This document shows positions 57,116 through 64,000 of a stretch of DNA of 64,000 nt, in pieces (position 1 is the first letter of the stretch; every line of letters starts with the position of its first letter). The notes under the pieces are model-generated. The model had not been told where the DNA came from. It was given only the letters and a program-made list of their open reading frames with translations, and did no database searches. A program made the translations under genes and the position numbers. Origin of the DNA: Ypsolopha sequella (lineage: Eukaryota; Arthropoda; Insecta; Lepidoptera; Ypsolophidae); assembly GCA_934047225.1 (NCBI GenBank), contig OW204001.1, forward strand, positions 8,602,201-8,666,200. The letters run 5' to 3'.

Positions 57116-60100
57116 AGAGTATGGGATCCGACGGGCAACTCCATCATTGTCCGGGCTTGTTTGGACTCGGGTGCCCAGGGTTGTATTGCCTCTGCTTGGT
57201 TGGTGAACCAATTAAATCTTCGCATTGGTCCACCCCCCTTCCCCGTTTATGGAGTGGGAAATGTTGAGGTGACCAATCGGATTGGTCACACATGTGTGGC
57301 GCTTTCGCATGTGTCAACTGGAACCAGTAAAATTGAGGTTCCAGTCATTGTTCTGGAGAATATATTGGGTGATCATCCGCGAGTAAACCTTCCTCAATCT
57401 ATTGTGGGTTTGACTACGGGTTTAGTTCTGGCTGACCCTGCTTTCCATACTCCAGGTCCTGTAGACCTTCTATTGGGGAGTAATGTTTTAGGACAGCTTT
57501 GTGTTGGTTCTTGGAAAGTTCTGCAGCCTGGTGGTCTAGTAATGGTTCCCACTATTTTTGGTGCATCGTTCTTGGGTCCTATCCTTCCGGTTTCGACCGT
57601 ATCTATTGAGGAGGATGGACTGTGTATTGGATCTACGCTTTCAGATGCCGTTCAGAAGTTTTGGGAAGTTGAAGAGGTTCCTTCGACGCCTCGATCGAAT
57701 CCAGAGGACGACGAGTGCGAAAGATTCTATCGGAACAATACTTGCCGTTTGTCTTCCGGTCAATTTGTGACTCGACTTCCCTTTTTGGCGAATCGTCCTC
57801 CACTTGGCGATTCTCGGCAAATGGCAGAACGAAGATTGATATCCATGGAACGCCGTATGAAACGGGATCCCGAACTTCGGAAGAAGTATATCGAGTTCAT
57901 GTGTGAGTATGAGGATTTGGGTCACATGTCCGTGTCCAACTTGGATTATCGTTCAGTGGAGCATTACTTTCTTCCTCATCACGCTGTCTTGAAGAGTCCG
58001 GGTGGAAAGATAAGGGTCGTTTTTGACGGATCGGCGCCCACCACTTCAGGTGTGTCCTTGAACCAGTGTCTCCATACCGGACCAAAATTGCATCGGGATA
58101 TGGGAGATATCCTCACAGGGTTCCGTCGACACGCAATCGTGTTTGTTGCCGACATACGACAGATGTTTCGGCAGACGGTGATTCATCGTGATGACAGGCG
58201 TTATCAGTTGATTTTGTGGAGAGAAAATCCTGACGATCCCATGATGGTGTACGAATTGAGGGTTAACACTTATGGTTTGAGGTCTAGTCCATTTATTGCG
58301 ATTCGATCGCTCTTGGAGCTCGCTAAAAGGGAACGACTTAGGTTTCCTCGTGCGTCGGCCATCTTGGAGGAAGACGTCTATGTCGACGATTGTTGTAGCG
58401 GAGCCGCGTCTGAAGAGGAGGCACTCGTTCTGAGGGATGAATTGATAGGTCTGATGAAGGCTGGTGGCTATGAGTTACGAAAATGGCTGTCTAACTCACC
58501 TCGTCTCCTTGCTGATTTGCCCGAGGAGCACCAACAAAGTCCTCATATCTTTCAGAATCCGGAGAATCCGGATATGCTAGCAGTCCTTGGAGTCCAGTAT
58601 AGACCAGTCCCGGACATCTTTACTTATTGTTTGGATTTGCAGACTCCAAAGAGTTGGTCCAAGCGATCAGTGCTGTCCACGGTCGCCCGAACCTTTGATC
58701 CAAATGGCTGGATCAGTCCTGTAATATTTTGGGCTAAATGCTTTTTACAGAAATTGTGGGCTGCCCAGCTGTCTTGGGATGAGCCCCTCCATGGAGAGCT
58801 ACTTTTGGATTGGCTGGAGTTTGTGGCATCACTCTCAGCAATTAATCGAGTTTCGTTGCCCAGAAGATTTCTTCCATCCGGAGGCTATAGGGCCAGCCTA
58901 CATGGTTTTTGTGACGCCTCGGAGCGAGGGTATGCAGCCGTAGTCTATCTGCGCTGTGAAGACGCTGTGGGTAATGTATTGATTTCTCCGGTTCTAGCGA
59001 AGAGTAAGGTAGCTCCTATTCGGTCTCGTATGACCATACCGAAGTTGGAGTTGTCAGGAGCTACTCTCTTAACACGTCTTCTAAATCATGTTGTTGCTAC
59101 TCTGGGACGTTCAGTAGCATTAACCGACGTCTTTGCATGGACGGATAGTCAAATTGTATTATGTTGGCTGCGAACTCCTATTCACACTTTGGAAGTTTTT
59201 GTGGCAAATCGGGTCTCTCAGATCCAGGCTTCGCAGATCAAATTGATTTGGAGACATGTTCCGGGAGAAATTAACCCAGCTGATTGTGCCTCACGTGGAT
59301 GCCCAGCTCCCGAGATCATCGAACATCCGTTATGGTGGGGACCGGAATGGATTAAAGGACCAGCCTCCACTTGGCCAGGTTCTCCGATCTCGTTAGATCA
59401 ACCTGTAATAGGTTTTGTTAGTTTGGCCGTAGTTGAGAGCGAACCAGCCTTCGATCCAGATGTCTTGCTGAACAAGTACAGTTCACTTGACAAACTTCTG
59501 AATGTTACTGCTTGGATTAAGCGTTGGAGTCATAATGTTAAGAACCCACAGGATAAATTGTCATTACCTTTCATTTCGCCTGATGAACGCCAGGAGGCGC
59601 TTCTGGGATGGATTCGTGTAGTTCAGGCTTCGAGTTTTGAGTCGGAACTAAAGATTCTGAGAGAAGGTCGCGCTAAGTTGAAGGGCGCTATTGTGCGATT
59701 GAACCCCTTTGTTGATAGCAAAGGTCTTTTGCGTGTGGGAGGTAGGCTTAGGAATGCTCATCTGCCATATGGCGTTCGCCATCCTTTCCTTTTGCCTAAG
59801 GATGGACACTTTGTGCGCTTGCTGACCTTGGATCGTCACCTCAAGAACTCACACTCTGGATGTAATGCGTTATTGTCTATTTTGCAACGCGAATTTTGGA
59901 TTCTCTCAGCTAGAAGACTTGTCCGAGGCGTCATTTTTCGTTGCATGTCTTGTTATAGACTTAAGGCCTCAACCATGCAGCCCTTAATGGGCGACCTTCC
60001 TGCGGACCGAGTCTCGGAGTCTAGACCTTTTGCAACAGTTGCGACGGATATAGGGGGTCCATTTTTGGTAAAAGCATCTCAGCTTCGCAACGCCAGATCT

Positions 60101-60937
60101 GTGAAGGCATATTTGTGTGTTTTTGTTTGTCTTGCCACTAAGGCTACGCATTTGGAGGTTGTGTCTGCGCTTACCACAGAAGCTTTTGTAGCGGCCCTCA
60201 GCCGATTTGTGTCCCGTAGGGGACTCCCTACTTTAATTAGATCCGACAACGGGACTAACTACCACGGGACTGATAATTATTTGAAAAGCGTTTATAAGTT
60301 TTTGGAAGATCAGAAGTCGAATTTAGGCCGTGCGCTTGCCCACCGTGGGATAACCTGGCGTTTTGATCCACCGGTTTGTCCTCATTGGGGGGGGATATTT
60401 GAGGCCGTTATTAAGTCTGCTAAAATTCATTTGCGTCGCGTTGTTGGGGAGACCATCCTCACGTTTGAAGAACTCGCGACCGTCTTTGCGAAAGTTGAGG
60501 CCGCCCTTAATTCCCGACCGTTGTGCCCGCTATCTTCGGATCCAAATGACTTGGAAGCCTTAACTCCGGGCCATTTTTTGATTGGTCAGCCGCTTGCCGC
60601 CCTGCCAGAGTACCCTTGGAGGGAAGTCTCTGGTACTAGGTTGTCACGCTTTCAATTGCTCCAGCAACTCACTCAGAGTTTCTGGAATCGCTGGCATCTT
60701 GAATATTTGCACACTCTGCAGCAGCGCGTCAAGTGGACGGACAAAATGAATCCGCCAAAAGTAGGTGACCTCGTGTTGATTAAGGATGCTAACCTTCCGC
60801 CCTTGTGTTGGCGCCGGGGGCGCATTGTTAATCTGTTTCCAGGCACGGATGGTGTTCCCAGGGTAGCCGAGGTCTTAGTGGGAGATTCAGTCATAAAGCG
60901 GGCCGTCGCGACTTTGTCCCGCCTTCCTATTGATTAG
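57056..60937 (+). CDS. pol: BEL/Pao Pol polyprotein
   Basis: An open frame continues straight from the codon after the gag TAG to TAG 60935-60937 (1293 codons). There is no ATG before the protease active site DSGAQG (~57164); the first in-frame ATG is at 57542, which would delete the protease, so expression by readthrough or fusion is implied. The RT domain carries the catalytic YVDD (58379-58390). RNase H follows (FCDASERG, WTDSQIV, PADCASRG; ~58.9-59.3 kb). Integrase has an HHCC zinc site (HLKNSH ... CMSC, ~59.84-59.95 kb), D (TDIGGPF, ~60.04 kb), D (RSDNGTNYHG, ~60.24 kb) and E (GIFEAVIKSAK, ~60.4 kb). A C-terminal DUF5641-like segment ends it (~60.76 kb onward). No internal stop or frameshift. 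Confidence 0.92.
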   Translation, partial: GFEVNPAETPETILLPTVSVRVWDPTGNSIIVRACLDSGAQGCIASAWLVNQLNLRIGPPPFPVYGVGNVEVTNRIGHTCVALSHVSTGTSKIEVPVIVLENILGDHPRVNLPQSIVGLTTGLVLADPAFHTPGPVDLLLGSNVLGQLCVGSWKVLQPGGLVMVPTIFGASFLGPILPVSTVSIEEDGLCIGSTLSDAVQKFWEVEEVPSTPRSNPEDDECERFYRNNTCRLSSGQFVTRLPFLANRPPLGDSRQMAERRLISMERRMKRDPELRKKYIEFMCEYEDLGHMSVSNLDYRSVEHYFLPHHAVLKSPGGKIRVVFDGSAPTTSGVSLNQCLHTGPKLHRDMGDILTGFRRHAIVFVADIRQMFRQTVIHRDDRRYQLILWRENPDDPMMVYELRVNTYGLRSSPFIAIRSLLELAKRERLRFPRASAILEEDVYVDDCCSGAASEEEALVLRDELIGLMKAGGYELRKWLSNSPRLLADLPEEHQQSPHIFQNPENPDMLAVLGVQYRPVPDIFTYCLDLQTPKSWSKRSVLSTVARTFDPNGWISPVIFWAKCFLQKLWAAQLSWDEPLHGELLLDWLEFVASLSAINRVSLPRRFLPSGGYRASLHGFCDASERGYAAVVYLRCEDAVGNVLISPVLAKSKVAPIRSRMTIPKLELSGATLLTRLLNHVVATLGRSVALTDVFAWTDSQIVLCWLRTPIHTLEVFVANRVSQIQASQIKLIWRHVPGEINPADCASRGCPAPEIIEHPLWWGPEWIKGPASTWPGSPISLDQPVIGFVSLAVVESEPAFDPDVLLNKYSSLDKLLNVTAWIKRWSHNVKNPQDKLSLPFISPDERQEALLGWIRVVQASSFESELKILREGRAKLKGAIVRLNPFVDSKGLLRVGGRLRNAHLPYGVRHPFLLPKDGHFVRLLTLDRHLKNSHSGCNALLSILQREFWILSARRLVRGVIFRCMSCYRLKASTMQPLMGDLPADRVSESRPFATVATDIGGPFLVKASQLRNARSVKAYLCVFVCLATKATHLEVVSALTTEAFVAALSRFVSRRGLPTLIRSDNGTNYHGTDNYLKSVYKFLEDQKSNLGRALAHRGITWRFDPPVCPHWGGIFEAVIKSAKIHLRRVVGETILTFEELATVFAKVEAALNSRPLCPLSSDPNDLEALTPGHFLIGQPLAALPEYPWREVSGTRLSRFQLLQQLTQSFWNRWHLEYLHTLQQRVKWTDKMNPPKVGDLVLIKDANLPPLCWRRGRIVNLFPGTDGVPRVAEVLVGDSVIKRAVATLSRLPID

Positions 60938-60957
60938 CGACCCGAATCTTTCGGCTC

Positions 60958-60968
60958 GGGACGGGGGA
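60958..60968 (+). promoter_or_regulatory. BEL polypurine tract
   Basis: GGGACGGGGGA ends one base before the 3' LTR, the position of the plus-strand DNA primer. Confidence 0.7.
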
Positions 60969-60969
60969 T

Positions 60970-61742
60970 TGTTTGAAATAGCTCGAATATTATTGACCAG
61001 CGAGATTATGTTTGCGTGCGAAATTATACCTGACCTGGGGGTAGATGACAAGATGTGGACGGCTGGCGTCTCGGTCGGGTATTACGGTAAGAGCAGAACG
61101 TTTTGGTGTCTTGACCGCGATCGGTGTTCAATATTTTGTTTTGAAAGAATTATTTTTAAATTGTGATAATTCTTGTGTACTAATCACAATCTGTACAATT
61201 CTTGTGTACCTACCACGTATTGCGTTTTCCCGCGAGTGTTTTGTGTGGTTTTGGCTGTTCCGGTGTCGGAAGAACGGCTACGTACCTACTTATATTTGAC
61301 TTTGTGGGGCCGGCCATATTAAAGGAAGAATAGTGGCGTCGTCGCTCGGACGGGACCATTTGTTTGGGGAGCGCACCGGGAAGAGAGTTGGATACCTACT
61401 CATTGGGAGCCGTACGACATATATAATTTATTTGAGTTTATGTATTTTTATTATCTATAAACAAATTTAGCTAGGGATACACATATATACACACTTTTAC
61501 CGGCTCACATCTCCTGGAACGTATCTACGGGTGAGTCTATTTGTATTTTACTCGAAAAGTGCGAAGCACCCACACACTGCGGTTTGGACCGAGTCGAATC
61601 GGTTCAACTCAACTCGATTCGGATTGGAGTTCCATTAAATCTTTTTGTGATCTTGATTCCAATTTGGGTTCACGGACTACTGTGAACGGTTTTGCGAATC
61701 GTGAAACCGCGCGCGACGATCAACGGGGTTGCTGCGCGCACA
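60970..61742 (+). repeat. BEL 3' LTR (773 bp)
   Basis: Same length and, by eye, same sequence as the 5' LTR. It starts 32 bp after the pol stop and is followed by CAGAT. Confidence 0.92.
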
Positions 61743-61746
61743 CAGA

Positions 61747-61995
61747 TTAATGTGAGGATCGACATTGTTGATTTTTCACAAGATTGTCTATATTTGCTTC
61801 TATTTTTGTGCTCGCAATCCGCAGACTACCTTCCAGATGTTCATCCGTAATCCTTGTCCTGGTTTTAGATTTTACATTTTTGAAAATAGCTGCTCGCATA
61901 CATTTGATTTTAAAAGTGTTCCCCGCGAATTCATATAGAATAGATGAAAATTTCCTTAGCCTATGAGGGCCGCAAAAAATATCCCGGCGGGCCAC
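61747..61995 (-). pseudogene. hAT transposase C-terminal fragment
   Basis: 82 codons. KTRTRITDEHLEGSLRIAST and IEANIDNLVK correspond to the C-terminal dimerisation region of hAT transposases of the Charlie/GTF2IRD2 type. Its natural stop (61747-61749) lies at the BEL junction. The catalytic domain and zinc finger are gone, so it cannot transpose itself. Confidence 0.7.
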
Positions 61996-62037
61996 CTGCG
62001 GCCCGAGGGCCGTGGGTTGAAGACCCTTGACTTAGAG

Positions 62038-62344
62038 CTACGCTCTTGGTATGACATAACAATAACTTTCTCTTTCACTTGAGTAACATTGCTTCATTTG
62101 TACATTTATAGTTCCGTAATACCTTAAAAGAAGGAACTTCCTTAGATAATAGGGGTTCCATACTATTCCCTCGATATTTCAAACTTCAGCTTTGAAATTA
62201 AGTACAAGAGAGGTCTTTTGGCAAAAGTGAAGAAATAAATCTGAAAATTATTAATTCTGTGTTATATCAAATCATATTTGACCAACTTCATTCATTCATT
62301 ATAATTTATTTAAACAAATTATTATGAGACAGTGGTACCACCCA
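62038..62344. other. no gene seen
   Basis: AT-rich DNA between the hAT relic and the Penelope-like fragment. Confidence 0.4.
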
Positions 62345-62391
62345 GCAGCCGCGATAGGTATGTGTATTGCGTTGATTCCTGCGGCTGCTAG
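62345..62391. repeat. hairpin at the 3' end of the Penelope-like frame
   Basis: AGCAGCCGC and GCGGCTGCT pair across ~25 bp just past the stop of the minus-strand frame. Confidence 0.5.
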
Positions 62392-63122
62392 ATGGCGCCA
62401 CCGTTGCCACACCTTGGTCTGGGTTTCTCGTGTCGGAAACTGTCGGAGTCGTCAAAGTCGTCAGTGTCAATGTTGTCGGTTAAGTCCAGGTCCGTAGTGC
62501 GCACCAAGTGACCATATGAATGGTGGGTGAAATGATTTGATGATTTGGACTGTGAAACATTGGTTAAATGGGAGGTTGTGTAGTCGTGTGTGTGTTGGTA
62601 TAGGTAGGATGTTGTTTTGTGTTTTGATGTGTGTCTGTGTTGGTTTATTCTGATATGTAGTGCGTTTTTTGTTTCACCTACATAAAATGCCGGGCAGTGC
62701 CGACATTCTAGAAGGTATATGCAGTTTTCGGTTTTGCATGTAGTGTGTGGTTGGGTTTTGTGTGTGTTGGATGAGTGGTGTGTATTAATGTTGGTGTCTG
62801 TGTTCATGATCTCGCATGTTTTACAACGTGGCCGTCGGCGTGGGGATGTTCCAAGAGATGTGTTAGTTATGTTCGGAGTTTTGGTTATTGGTTTGGTTTT
62901 GCTGAGAGTGGCTCTTAGGTTTCGGTTTTGTCTGAAGCAGATTTTAGGGTTGTTTGGAAGTAGGTCTTTTGTTTCATCGTTTTGTTTTAATACTGGAAGG
63001 TGATCTTTCATGAGTGTTTTTAGTTTGTGACTGCCATGAAAATAGTTGGTGATTAGGCGGGTTTTGCTAGATGAGTCAGTGGGATGTGGAGTATTTCTGT
63101 GGTATATTGGTCTTGTGTGCAA
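62388..63122 (-). pseudogene. Penelope-like element, GIY-YIG endonuclease half
   Basis: A 244-codon open frame on the minus strand. Residues ~22-75 (RLITNYFHGSHKLKTLM, LLPNNPKICFRQNRNLRATL) match the linker between RT and nuclease of Penelope-like elements. RRRPRCKTCEIM gives a CxxC pair (~98-104). Residues ~133-165 (CIYLLECRHCPAFYVGETKN, then R-NQHR) are the GIY-YIG nuclease core, with YLL and YVG as the paired motif, E and N/R following. The tail is acidic, then basic. An in-frame stop lies a few codons upstream and no reverse transcriptase is present, so the copy is 5'-truncated although this half is intact. Penelope proteins copy element RNA into nicked chromosomal DNA. Confidence 0.75.
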
Positions 63123-63235
63123 ATGTTTTTGTATGAATTAACAATTTTGGTTAGTAATTGTTGCTACCATGAATTTTTCAGGTTTTTAAATCATTCCGTC
63201 TGGAAATAATGAAAAAAGAATTAAGAAAATAAAAA

Positions 63236-63465
63236 AACAGTCAAGTGCGAGTCGGACTCGCGCACGAAGGGTTCCGTACCAATATCAATAAAAACGGCAA
63301 AAAAACATATCTGCTGTATGGGAGCCCCCTTAAATATTTATTTTGTTCTGTTTTATAGTATTTGTTGTTATAGCGGCAACAGAACGGACAGACAGACGGA
63401 CAGCGGAGTCTTAGTAATAGGGTCCCGTTGGTTACCCTTGGGGTACGGAACCTAAAAACAACACC
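63236..63465 (-). repeat. gttccgta-family repeat, minus strand
   Basis: cagtcaagtgcgagtcggactcgcgcacgaagggttccgtacc to ggggtacggaacctaaaaac, with gacagacagacggac inside. Reverse copy of 8145-8455. Confidence 0.75.
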
Positions 63466-63689
63466 TTCTAGCAGGGCTGAAAATTTAAAAACCTTTTGAG
63501 TTTGTAATTTATACACACTTGCACTTGTACTCTATATTTATTTTTTGTGTATACCTAAATCACAATATTTCGTAAGTTCCACCAAGTGCCAACAATCAAC
63601 TTTTGACCTTATTTAATGGTACCCTAAATGATTGGTTTTGAAAAGAAATTGATACTTATCGTTGTTGGTTCTTGATGGAACATTTGAAA

Positions 63690-63914
63690 CATCTTGTCAA
63701 TAAAACACACACTTGGTAACTGTTCCACTTTATATCTATATTACACTAGCGACCGGTGTCATCACATCACAAATGTAAACCAAGACGAAATACATTTTCC
63801 ATCTCATGATTCGTATCCAATAGCCTGACGATGTTATTATAACGAAACCGGTCGCTAGTGTAATATAGATATAAAGTGGAACAGTTACCAAGTATGTGTT
63901 TTATTGACAAGATG
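63690..63914. repeat. 68-bp-arm inverted repeat with hammerhead-like loop
   Basis: 63690-63757 and 63847-63914 are inverted copies with one mismatch seen. At the foot of the right arm CTGACGA (63825-63831), a 4-bp stem (gtta/taac) and GAAA (63844-63847) directly adjoin CCGGTCGC. That is the order CTGANGA, stem II, GAAA, stem III of a hammerhead ribozyme. The cleavage-site side (ccggt then g) is not canonical. Confidence 0.6.
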
Positions 63915-64000
63915 GTTTTGAAAACTATAGATTTAAGTAAATTTAATGACCCCCTTTTTTCCATCACGTAAGGATTATTTGTAAAATCGATATCGATATT

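Larger units (their letters stand above)
54485..61742 (+). mobile_element. complete BEL/Pao LTR retrotransposon, 7258 bp
   Basis: Two 773-bp LTRs, a TGG primer-binding start, gag, pol (protease, RT, RNase H, integrase), a purine tract and 5-bp target duplications are all present in order. Domains and catalytic residues are retained and the LTRs look identical, so insertion was recent. Gag and pol share one frame with a single TAG between them. It lies in the same orientation as the RUNX exon. Confidence 0.93.
54322..62029 (-). mobile_element. hAT relic interrupted by the BEL element
   Basis: Ends CAGGGGTCTTCAACC (54322) and GGTTGAAGACCCTTG (to 62029), 14/15 inverted match, with ACTTAGAG on both sides. 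Without the BEL insertion only ~445 bp remain. Subterminal ggagggccaata / gcgggccacctgcggccc resemble vertebrate-type Charlie/GTF2IRD2-like hAT ends. It retains the transposase C-terminus (see 61747-61995). Confidence 0.85.

Noticed and set aside
63690..63914. Calling this a working hammerhead ribozyme.
   Set aside because: The position that should be the cleavage base reads G and stem I is not evident; kept only as a hammerhead-like core.

Overview
The window is nuclear DNA of an insect, very probably a moth or butterfly (Lepidoptera). It is AT-rich, has no operons, and nearly all of it is transposable-element (TE) debris. Several signatures are, to my knowledge, typical of Lepidoptera: a Helitron with Lep1-like ends, gttccgta/acggaaccc repeats with (CTGT)n or (GTCC)n tracts, tRNA-derived SINEs, RTE-type LINE tails ending in (ATGG)n, and mariner-type ACAGGGTG foldback elements. 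The only host gene I can support is the first coding exon of a RUNX-family (Runt-domain) transcription factor at about 46.0-46.4 kb on the + strand. A GC-rich promoter/5'UTR island lies upstream (about 45.09-46.0 kb), and the exon ends at a consensus splice donor. I found no second Runt exon downstream, so the last 17.6 kb is probably intron 1.

Layout. 0-45 kb: intergenic or intronic DNA packed with small TEs. These include eight copies of a ~280-425 bp element with TTAAGGCG-type ends; four hAT-like elements with 8-bp target duplications (12.2, 14.1, 19.1 and 43.2 kb); two elements with internal arrays of a repeated motif (1.4-2.7 and 13.0-13.6 kb); a 935-bp long inverted repeat (7.1-8.0 kb); a Helitron (41.7-42.5 kb); SINE copies; and decayed C-termini of at least three LINE families (3.0, 26.9, 33.1, 36.8, 37.5 and 39.8 kb). 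45-46.4 kb: the RUNX promoter and exon. 46.4-54.3 kb: presumed intron with foldback and mariner-type elements, a LINE split by a smaller insertion, and a Penelope-like fragment nested in another repeat.

54.3-62.04 kb is the best-preserved part. A complete BEL/Pao LTR retrotransposon lies inside a small hAT relic. Its two 773-bp LTRs look identical, it has 5-bp target duplications, and gag and pol are open. Gag and pol share one reading frame, interrupted by a single TAG followed by a potential hairpin, which suggests stop-codon readthrough. 62.3-63.2 kb holds the C-terminal half of a Penelope-like element with a GIY-YIG nuclease. 63.69-63.91 kb is a near-perfect inverted repeat (68-bp arms) whose loop carries a hammerhead-ribozyme-like core. 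Together the window is a layered record of insertions around, and probably inside, a developmental regulator gene. I see no prokaryotic features, CRISPR arrays, real tRNA genes or rRNA genes.
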